Assembly: GCA_019240015.1 (NCBI GenBank)
Contig: JAFAZB010000035.1
Coordinates: 1 to 11,497, forward strand
From: Solirubrobacterales bacterium
GTDB lineage: Bacteria > Actinomycetota > Thermoleophilia > Solirubrobacterales > Solirubrobacteraceae
Direction: 5' to 3'
DNA: 11,497 nucleotides
Shown: positions 6,401 through 11,497 of the stretch, piece after piece
How positions within the stretch are numbered: the stretch's first letter is position 1
How the letters are laid out: every line of letters starts with the position of its first letter
Translations under genes and position numbers: made by a program
The notes under the pieces: model-generated
The model's input: only the letters and a program-made list of their open reading frames with translations
Told to the model about the DNA's origin: nothing
Database searches by the model: none

Positions 6401-7501
6401 ATGCCCGAAAAGGGAGCGCCGCCAAACGTTCATCCGATCCAGCGGCGGGTACTCCGCGCGCTGAGAGCGCTGAGTACGCCGTTGCTGCCGGACGACTATC
6501 TCGAGCTGGTCAACCCGCTCTGGTCCACCCGTGAGCTGCGCGGGCGGATCGAGGAGATCAAGCCCGAGACCGACGACGCCGCCACCGTGCTGATCAAGCC
6601 CGGCTACCGCTGGTCGGGGCACAAGCCCGGCCAGTACCTACGGATCGGGCTCGATATCGAGGGGGTCAGGCACTGGCGCGCCTACTCGCTGACCTCCGAT
6701 CCCCAGCGCCCCGACGGATTGATCAGTATCACCGTCAAGAACGTCGACGAAGGCAAGGTCTCGCCGTACCTGGTGCGCCGTGGCCGGCCCGGGACGATCG
6801 TCTCACTCGGCGGGGTGGAAGGCGACTTCGTGCTCCCGGATCCGGTTCCTGAGAAGCTTCTGTTCATCAGCGCGGGAAGCGGAATCACGCCGATCATGAG
6901 CATGCTGCGCCACCTCGATGGTTCGGATGAGGTCGGTGACGTGGTCGTGCTGCACTCCGCCCGCCACACCGACGACGTGATCTTCGGGCCCCAGCTCCGC
7001 GAGCTGAATCAGCGCCATGAGGGCTTTCACCTGCACGAGCAGCTGACCCGCGAGCGAGGCCGGATGGGCCCCGGCGACCTGGACCGCCTGTGTCCGGACT
7101 GGCGCGAGCGCGATGCCTTCGTCTCGGGGCCCGGTGAGATGCTCGACGCACTCACCGAGCACTGGGAGCGCCACGGCGACTGCGAGCGCCTGACCGTGGA
7201 GCGCTTCCAGCCGAAGCTCGGGCTTGGCCAGAGCGGCGAGGGGGAGGGCGGCCCGATCAAGTTCCTGAAGTCCGATTGTGAGACCGAGTCCGACGGCCAC
7301 ATGCCGATCCTGGTCGCGGGCGAGGAGGCGGGGCTGGAGCTCCCGTACGGTTGCCGGGAAGGGATCTGCCACACCTGCGTGGGCGAGCTTCGCTCGGGGC
7401 GGGTGCGAGATCTCCGCAACGGCCAGGTGTACGGGCAGGAAGGCGAGGTCATCCGGACCTGCATCAGCGCGCCGGAAGGGCCGATCGAGATCGACTTGTA
7501 A
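6401..7501 (+). CDS. Three-domain ferredoxin-type oxidoreductase (FAD, NAD(P)H, 2Fe-2S), electron donor to the desaturase
   Basis: Soluble electron-transfer protein of 366 residues, of the type represented by M. tuberculosis Rv3230c and P. aeruginosa DesC, which reduce an acyl-CoA desaturase. After an N-terminal extension of about 45 residues (PLLPDDYLELVNPLWSTREL, typical of this group) comes the FAD domain with RAYS at 93-96. The NAD(P)H domain has GSGITP at 159-164. A C-terminal plant-type ferredoxin domain has the four cluster cysteines C318, C323, C326 and C354 (CX4CX2CX27C). All cofactor motifs are intact. ATG 6401 directly follows an in-frame TAG, so no longer protein is possible from this frame. 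It leads the operon; the desaturase follows after 23 nt. Confidence 0.95.
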   Translation: MPEKGAPPNVHPIQRRVLRALRALSTPLLPDDYLELVNPLWSTRELRGRIEEIKPETDDAATVLIKPGYRWSGHKPGQYLRIGLDIEGVRHWRAYSLTSDPQRPDGLISITVKNVDEGKVSPYLVRRGRPGTIVSLGGVEGDFVLPDPVPEKLLFISAGSGITPIMSMLRHLDGSDEVGDVVVLHSARHTDDVIFGPQLRELNQRHEGFHLHEQLTRERGRMGPGDLDRLCPDWRERDAFVSGPGEMLDALTEHWERHGDCERLTVERFQPKLGLGQSGEGEGGPIKFLKSDCETESDGHMPILVAGEEAGLELPYGCREGICHTCVGELRSGRVRDLRNGQVYGQEGEVIRTCISAPEGPIEIDL

Positions 7502-7512
7502 GCGGCACTATC

Positions 7513-7520
7513 GAGGGAGG
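7513..7520 (+). promoter_or_regulatory. Ribosome binding site of the desaturase
   Basis: GAGGGAGG, close to ideal, lies 4 nt before the ATG at 7525. Another ATG at 7521 touches it but is in a different frame that does not encode the desaturase, so 7525 is the start. Confidence 0.75.
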
Positions 7521-7524
7521 ATGC

Positions 7525-8913
7525 ATGTCAGACGGCGAGAACGGCCACCGCGGCAACGGATCCGTCGCGATCGACGCGTCGGAAAACCCGATGCACCGGC
7601 TCACGGCGGAGCAGATCGAGCAGATCGGCAAGGAGTTCGACGAGCTGCACGAGCAGGTGAAGGCCGATCTCGGCGACCGCGACGCGCGCTATATCCGCTC
7701 GATGATCGCGCTCCAGCGCCGGCTCGCGCTGATCGGCCGGGTGGAGCTGATCGCTTCCCGTTGGCGGGTTCCGTGGGCGGTCGGGGCGAGCACCCTGGGG
7801 ATGGCCAAGATCCTCGAGAACATGGAGATCGGGCACAACGTGCTGCACGGCCAGTGGGACTGGATGAACGATCCGGTGATCAACTCGAAGGCCTGGGACT
7901 GGGACACCGCTTCCACCGCCGAGGCCTGGCGCCACTCGCACAACTACATCCACCACACCTACACCAACATCCTCGGCAAGGATCGCGATCTCGGCTACGA
8001 GATCATGCGCATCGATCCGGCCCAGAAGTGGCATCCGGTCTACCTGATGCAGCCGCTCTACAACATCCTGCTCGCGATGCTGTTCGAGTGGGGGGTCGCG
8101 GTCCACGACCTCGACTTCGAAGCGATCCGCAGAGGTGAGAAGCGGATGGATCAAGTCCGCAAGGAGATGAAGGGAATCCTCGGCAAGGCCCGCACCCAGA
8201 TCGTCAAGGACTACGTCGCGTGGCCGGTGATCAGCGGGGTGGTGATGACGCTGATCGAGGCCGGCGTGCTCGCCGCGCGCACGCGCGCCAACGGCGGCCG
8301 CCGCAGCCCGCGGCTACAGGCGCAACGCGTGGCTCGCAAGCTGCGCCGCAAGCGGTCCCAGAGCCGCGGCGGGGTGGTCAGGCAGCTCGTCGAGCGGCGC
8401 TCGTTCCGGGAGCCCTTCCGCCGCACGCTGACCGCGGACCTGGCTGCGAACCTGATGCGCAATGTGTGGTCCTACGCGATCATCTTCTGTGGGCACTTCC
8501 CGGATCAGACCTACACCTTCACCGAGCAGGAAGTCAAGGACGAGAACCGCGGCGCCTGGTACGTGCGGCAGTTGATCGGCGCCGCCAACATTGACGGCGG
8601 TCCGCTGTTCCACGTGATCAGCGGCAACCTCGGCTATCAGGTCGAGCACCACCTGTACCCCGACATGCCCAGCACCCGCTATGGAGAGATCGCGCCGAAG
8701 GTGCGCGAGATCTGCGGCCGCTACGGGTTGCCCTACAACTCGGGGCCGTTTCACCAACAGCTCGGCATGGTGCAGCGGTCGATCCTGCGGCTGGCCTTCC
8801 CCGGCGGCAGGCCGCGCCCCAAGCCCGGGCCCTACCAGGGGCCGATCGTCAGAGGCAAGGGGGAGCGGGAGGCGCCGACCCTGACGCACGCCGCCGCGGA
8901 CGGTGAGCGTTAG
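7525..8913 (+). CDS. Membrane di-iron acyl-CoA delta-9 desaturase, DesA3-like, with an arginine-rich insert
   Basis: Integral-membrane desaturase of 462 residues, putting a cis double bond into acyl-CoA with O2 and electrons from the neighbouring reductase. The three histidine boxes are complete: H104-xxx-H108 in GHNVLHG, H139-xxx-H143-H144 in HSHNYIHH, and QVEHH at 372-376. Flanking sequence (NLMRNVWSYAIIFCGHFPD; GGPLFHVISGNLGYQVEHHLYPDMPS) matches the M. tuberculosis DesA3 (Rv3229c) group, whose reductase gene is also adjacent. The N-terminal 30 residues are hydrophilic. Residues 252-292 form an insert with 14 Arg and 2 Lys among 41 residues and one acidic residue. It lies between the hydrophobic stretch 233-251 and the last transmembrane helix; I do not recall it in DesA3. 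The frame is continuous, so it is not a frameshift artefact. Acyl-chain preference and delta-9 position are inferred from family. Confidence 0.95.
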   Translation: MSDGENGHRGNGSVAIDASENPMHRLTAEQIEQIGKEFDELHEQVKADLGDRDARYIRSMIALQRRLALIGRVELIASRWRVPWAVGASTLGMAKILENMEIGHNVLHGQWDWMNDPVINSKAWDWDTASTAEAWRHSHNYIHHTYTNILGKDRDLGYEIMRIDPAQKWHPVYLMQPLYNILLAMLFEWGVAVHDLDFEAIRRGEKRMDQVRKEMKGILGKARTQIVKDYVAWPVISGVVMTLIEAGVLAARTRANGGRRSPRLQAQRVARKLRRKRSQSRGGVVRQLVERRSFREPFRRTLTADLAANLMRNVWSYAIIFCGHFPDQTYTFTEQEVKDENRGAWYVRQLIGAANIDGGPLFHVISGNLGYQVEHHLYPDMPSTRYGEIAPKVREICGRYGLPYNSGPFHQQLGMVQRSILRLAFPGGRPRPKPGPYQGPIVRGKGEREAPTLTHAAADGER

Positions 8914-8935
8914 GCGAGCGCGAGGCGCGACACCG

Positions 8936-10072
8936 ATGCCACTACAAGTCACCGCGGTAAGCGGTCGCAGGGAGCTGCGCCAGTTCGTCGCGCTCCCGTT
9001 CCGGCTGCACGCCGGGACCCCCTGGATCCCCCCGCTGAAGCTGGAGCGCTACGTGTTCCTGTCGCGCAAGCTGAACGCGTACTTCAAGCACGGCGAGGCG
9101 CAGTACTTCCTGGCGCGGCGCGACGGCGCCGTGGTGGGGAGGATCACCGCGCAGATCGATCACGCGTTCAACGAGTTTCACGGCAGCCGCTGGGGGATGT
9201 TCGGGTTCTTGGAGCTCGAGGACGACCCGGAGGTGCTGGCCGCGCTGCTCGACGCGGCCGCGGCGTGGCTGACCGAACGCGGTTGCGAGCGGATGGTGGG
9301 GCCGATGGACTTCCAGCTGAACGATGAGGCCGGGGTCCTGATCGAAGGGTTCGAGCGCGAGCCGATGATCAAGCAGCCTTGGCACCCGCCCTACTACCAG
9401 CAGCGCTGCGAGCAGGCGGGCCTCGCCAAGGCGATGGATCTGCTGATGTGGGAGCTCCACATCTCCGACCGCAGCAAGCTGCTGCCGGTGCTGCCCGAGA
9501 TCGCCGAGCGAGCGACGAGCAAGCACGGGATCAGGATCCGGAAGATGTCCCGCTGGCACCTGCGCCGCGAGCTCGACGGCTTCGCGAAGGTCTACAACGC
9601 CGCCTGGTCGCGCAACTGGGGCTTCGTCCCGTACTCCAAGGAGGACCTCGACGCCTACGCGCTCGACCTGCACCTGGTCTACGACCGAGACTGGTTCATG
9701 GTCGCCGAGAACGAGACCGAGACGGTGGCGATCGCGATCACCGTCCCCGATGTCAACCAGGTGCTGAAGAAGATGCGCGGTCGGCTGCTCCCGTTGGGCT
9801 GGTGGTACTTCCTCAACAAGGGTCGGCTGATCGACAGGCTGCGCGTCGGGTTCCTCGGCGTGATGCCCGAGTACCAGCACACCGGCGTCGCCGCCGCGCT
9901 GTACATGGAGCACTTCGACATGGCGGAGCAGACACGCCGCAAGGGAGGCGAGATGGGCTGGATCCTCGAGACCAACCGCTCGATGAACCGGGCGATGGAA
10001 GCGATGGGCGGCCGGGTCGTCAAGCGCTACCGGGTGTACGAGCGCCTGCTCCAGGAAGCTTCTCCAAACTGA
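8936..10072 (+). CDS. GNAT-fold protein of unknown substrate, third gene of the desaturase operon
   Basis: Soluble protein of 378 residues. The N-terminal half (FVALPFRLHAGTPWIPPLKLE; FLARRDGAVVGRITAQIDHAFNEF; GMFGFLELEDDPE; MVGPMDFQLNDEAGVLIEGF) belongs to a widespread uncharacterised YghO-like group with an acetyltransferase fold. The C-terminal half contains FLGVMPEYQHTGVAAALY (306-323), which resembles the acetyl-CoA pyrophosphate-binding motif A (Q/R-x-x-G-x-A). Two GNAT-like halves are suggested. No signal peptide or membrane helix is seen. ATG 8936 is preferred because GAGG sits 10 nt upstream and homologue-like sequence begins there; a GTG at 8903, overlapping the desaturase stop, would add 11 residues. 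It follows the desaturase by 22 nt, so a lipid- or acyl-CoA-related acyl transfer is a reasonable guess, but no function is established. Confidence 0.85.
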   Translation: MPLQVTAVSGRRELRQFVALPFRLHAGTPWIPPLKLERYVFLSRKLNAYFKHGEAQYFLARRDGAVVGRITAQIDHAFNEFHGSRWGMFGFLELEDDPEVLAALLDAAAAWLTERGCERMVGPMDFQLNDEAGVLIEGFEREPMIKQPWHPPYYQQRCEQAGLAKAMDLLMWELHISDRSKLLPVLPEIAERATSKHGIRIRKMSRWHLRRELDGFAKVYNAAWSRNWGFVPYSKEDLDAYALDLHLVYDRDWFMVAENETETVAIAITVPDVNQVLKKMRGRLLPLGWWYFLNKGRLIDRLRVGFLGVMPEYQHTGVAAALYMEHFDMAEQTRRKGGEMGWILETNRSMNRAMEAMGGRVVKRYRVYERLLQEASPN

Positions 10073-10114
10073 GACTGCAAGCGCCCGCGGTTTCTACATA
10101 TGGCCATGGTTTAG

Positions 10115-10130
10115 CCGCGGCGGCCCGCGG
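10115..10130 (+). terminator. GC hairpin after the desaturase operon
   Basis: CCGCGG-CGGC-CCGCGG, a perfect 6-bp stem with a 4-nt loop plus a G-U pair, 42 nt after the GNAT stop and before the Usp-like gene. No T-run follows. It is the only structured element in the 102-bp gap (10073-10174), where I see no clear promoter. Confidence 0.4.
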
Positions 10131-10162
10131 TAACTTGTCGCTCGGAAGCCGATCATCACCCT

Positions 10163-10169
10163 GAAGGGG
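10163..10169 (+). promoter_or_regulatory. Ribosome binding site deciding a TTG start
   Basis: GAAGGGG, 5 nt before TTG 10175. It supports the rare TTG codon over the next in-frame candidate, GTG 10193, which would remove the first beta-strand. Confidence 0.55.
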
Positions 10170-10174
10170 TTGCC

Positions 10175-10660
10175 TTGGCGTGGAAGAGAAACGTGCTGGT
10201 GGTCGCCAACGTGACCGCCACGTCCCCCGAGCTGCTGGCCGCGCTCCGCGCTCGCGGTGTCGGTGCAGGCGCGGCGTTCACCGTGATCGTGCCGGCGACC
10301 GGGGGCGGCCGGGCAGCGGCCAGGACGCGCCTCCAGGAGACGCTCGATTACCTGCGAGCCGGGGGTCTGGAGGTGCGAGGAGCCGTCGGCGATGGGGACC
10401 CCGTATGCGCCGTCAGCGACGCCTGGGATCCCACGCGCTATGACGAGATCGTGATCTCGACGCTCCCCATGCGGCTGTCCAAGTGGCTGCACGCGGGGCT
10501 CCCTGAGCGCGTCGCCAAGCTCACCGGCGCTCCGGTCACGCACGTGGTCTCGCAGCCGCCGAAGCCTGGTTCCGCGACGGTCCGCTCGCCTTCTGCGGAG
10601 AAGGGGGCGGGGCTGGGGCCGTTGTCGGTGCTCGCCTGGGGCGGGCACCGAGAGCGCTGA
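10175..10660 (+). CDS. Small Usp-like (universal stress protein fold) protein
   Basis: A 161-residue soluble protein. It starts with a hydrophobic beta-strand (NVLVVANVTA), continues with alternating helices and strands (FTVIVPAT; LQETLDYLRAGGLEVRGAVGDGDP), then DEIVISTLPMRLSKWLHAGLPERVAKLTGAPVTHVV. This order and the final GLPERV...APVTHVV element resemble the Usp/HUP fold of stress proteins found in actinobacteria. The ATP-binding motif G-x2-G-x9-G-S/T of ATP-type Usp proteins is not present in its usual place, where STLPMRLSKWLHAGLP is found. It is probably a non-ATP type or diverged member. The C-terminal 25 residues are low-complexity. It sits alone between two hairpins, so it is probably monocistronic. 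Assignment to the fold is moderately secure; function unknown. Confidence 0.75.
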   Translation: MAWKRNVLVVANVTATSPELLAALRARGVGAGAAFTVIVPATGGGRAAARTRLQETLDYLRAGGLEVRGAVGDGDPVCAVSDAWDPTRYDEIVISTLPMRLSKWLHAGLPERVAKLTGAPVTHVVSQPPKPGSATVRSPSAEKGAGLGPLSVLAWGGHRER

Positions 10661-10675
10661 CGGGCGCTTCGCCCG
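10661..10675 (+). terminator. Hairpin immediately after the Usp-like gene
   Basis: CGGGCG-CTT-CGCCCG, a perfect 6-bp stem with a 3-nt loop, starting at the base after the TGA stop and ending 7 nt before the dapA -10 box. It probably separates the Usp transcript from dapA. It lacks a T-tract. Confidence 0.5.
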
Positions 10676-10681
10676 CCCTGC

Positions 10682-10687
10682 GATAAT
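10682..10687 (+). promoter_or_regulatory. -10 box of a leaderless dapA promoter
   Basis: GATAAT, matching TATAAT at 5 of 6 positions, ends 7 nt before the A of the dapA ATG (10695). This is the spacing at which transcription starts on the start codon. There is no Shine-Dalgarno sequence in the gap (CGTCGCG). A hairpin occupies the region where a -35 would be. Confidence 0.6.
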
Positions 10688-10694
10688 CGTCGCG

Positions 10695-11497
10695 ATGGCC
10701 GCGAATCTCGGCGCGATCCTGACCGCCATGGTGACCCCGTTCGACGCGCAGGGACGCGTCGATCAGGAGGCCGCCGTGAGGCTCATGCACCACCTCGTCG
10801 ATCACGGGTCCGACGGCTTGGTGGTATGCGGCACGACCGGGGAGGTCTCGACGCTCGATGACGCCGAGCAACTGGGCCTGATCGCCCTCGCCGTGCAGGA
10901 GATGGGGGAACGGTGCACGATCGTCGCGGGCGTCGGCTCCAACGACACCCGTCACGCAGTCCACCTGACCGAGCGCGCGACCGAGCTCGGCCCCGATGCG
11001 CTGCTGTCCGTCAATCCCTACTACAACCGCCCCAGTCGTCGTGGCATCGTGCGCCACTACGAGGAGGTGGTCCGGGCCACCGACCGGCCGATCGTGCTCT
11101 ACAACATTCCACAACGAACTGCCTCGGACATGCCCAACGACTTGCTCGCCGAGCTCGCGCAGCTCGACAACATCGTCGCCGTCAAGCAGGCAAACCCCGC
11201 GAACCTGGCAAAGATCGACGGGCTTGCGATCTACGCGGGCAACGACGACCTGCTTGCCGACGTGCTCGATCTCGGGGAGCCGGGGGGCATCCTCGTGGCC
11301 AGCCACCTGTTCGGCGAGGAGATGCGGCGGATGGTCGACGAGCCCGAGCGGCGGCGCGAGGTCGACCACGGCCTACAGGATGTCTACCGAGACCTCGGGG
11401 TCGCGCCGCTGGCGTGCAGCGTCAAAGCGGCGCTGAACATGATCGGCATCGCGGTTGGGGCGCCCCGGCTGCCGTATGTCGAGCTCGACGAGCGAGA
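10695..11497 (+). CDS. dapA: 4-hydroxy-tetrahydrodipicolinate synthase, 3' end cut by window edge
   Basis: Condenses pyruvate with aspartate semialdehyde, the first committed step of diaminopimelate/lysine synthesis. It is a cytoplasmic TIM-barrel, normally tetrameric. 267 complete codons are visible of about 290-300 expected. Key residues are all present: TTGE at 47-50 (Thr47/Thr48), Tyr110 in NPYYNRP (equivalent to E. coli Tyr107), Tyr136 in VLYNIPQRT (equivalent to Tyr133), and the Schiff-base Lys164 in AVKQAN. The E. coli segment after the lysine is usually EATGN; here it is QANPAN, as in many actinobacteria. The start at 10695 is chosen because it is the first ATG, the GAILTAMVTPF strand begins there, and the promoter geometry suggests a leaderless message. 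It has its own promoter, separate from dapB, and the two enzymes may be regulated independently. Confidence 0.96.
   Translation, partial: MAANLGAILTAMVTPFDAQGRVDQEAAVRLMHHLVDHGSDGLVVCGTTGEVSTLDDAEQLGLIALAVQEMGERCTIVAGVGSNDTRHAVHLTERATELGPDALLSVNPYYNRPSRRGIVRHYEEVVRATDRPIVLYNIPQRTASDMPNDLLAELAQLDNIVAVKQANPANLAKIDGLAIYAGNDDLLADVLDLGEPGGILVASHLFGEEMRRMVDEPERRREVDHGLQDVYRDLGVAPLACSVKAALNMIGIAVGAPRLPYVELDER

Noticed and set aside
7351..7524. Extending the desaturase upstream to 7351
   Set aside because: It overlaps the essential ferredoxin domain of the reductase, while a near-ideal ribosome site points to 7525.
8278..8400. The arginine-rich stretch as a frameshift or sequencing error
   Set aside because: The flanking desaturase motifs are in the same frame on both sides, so no net frame change occurs.
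8942..9913. 323-codon minus-strand frame opposite the GNAT gene
   Set aside because: Antisense shadow with Leu/Val/Asp/Gln-rich sequence and no domain.
10099..10114. Tiny plus-strand frame ATG-GCC-ATG-GTT-TAG
   Set aside because: Four codons without a ribosome site; chance occurrence before the 10115-10130 hairpin.
10094..11369. Minus-strand frames opposite the Usp-like gene and dapA
   Set aside because: dapA is unmistakable in the other direction, and the antisense products resemble no family.
1..11497. CRISPR arrays, tRNA/rRNA genes, insertion sequences, phage or defence genes
   Set aside because: I looked for regularly spaced repeats, tRNA-like cloverleaf ends, transposase motifs and terminal repeats and saw none; nearly all bases belong to recognised genes.

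Overview
The window is high-GC DNA with strong third-position G/C bias, GTG and TTG starts, and at least one apparently leaderless gene. The order pnp (polynucleotide phosphorylase) - M16 peptidase - dapB - (...) - dapA is an actinobacterial arrangement. The protein types, especially an Rv3230c/DesA3-like reductase-desaturase pair and a short DapB most like mycobacterial DapB, also point to Actinomycetota. A deep-branching group such as Thermoleophilia/Solirubrobacterales is plausible, but I cannot prove it from sequence alone.

Layout. (1) 1-1245, minus strand: the N-terminal 415 codons of a DHA2-type (EmrB/QacA-like) MFS drug exporter that runs off the left edge. Its promoter region (1246-1320) holds two near-perfect 22-bp palindromes flanking a TAGTGT -10 box, so it looks like an inducible efflux gene under a TetR-type repressor. 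(2) 1441-5694, plus strand: a tight operon of pnp/gpsI, an M16 zinc peptidase and dapB, with gaps of 7 and 5 nt. A leader hairpin lies just before the pnp ribosome binding site. (3) 5714-6286, minus strand: a TetR-family regulator, convergent with dapB and divergent from the next operon. (4) 6401-10072, plus strand: ferredoxin-type oxidoreductase, membrane acyl-CoA delta-9 desaturase and a GNAT-fold protein, with gaps of 23 and 22 nt. (5) 10175-10660: a small Usp-like protein. (6) 10695-end: dapA, truncated by the right edge, apparently leaderless.

How the genes work together. dapA and dapB catalyse consecutive steps of lysine/diaminopimelate synthesis but are separated by about 5 kb. That gap holds a lipid-desaturation cassette whose layout (divergent TetR, reductase, desaturase) matches the Pseudomonas desT-desCB logic. 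The regulator probably senses acyl-CoA and controls membrane unsaturation. The reductase passes NAD(P)H electrons through FAD and a 2Fe-2S centre to the di-iron desaturase. The GNAT protein is an unassigned third partner.

I see no CRISPR array, insertion sequence, tRNA, rRNA, toxin-antitoxin or phage gene. There is no clearly unprecedented system. The most unusual items are the arginine-rich insert in the desaturase, the paired operators of the exporter, and the insertion of the desaturation cassette between dapB and dapA. No gene-free stretch exceeds 300 bases.
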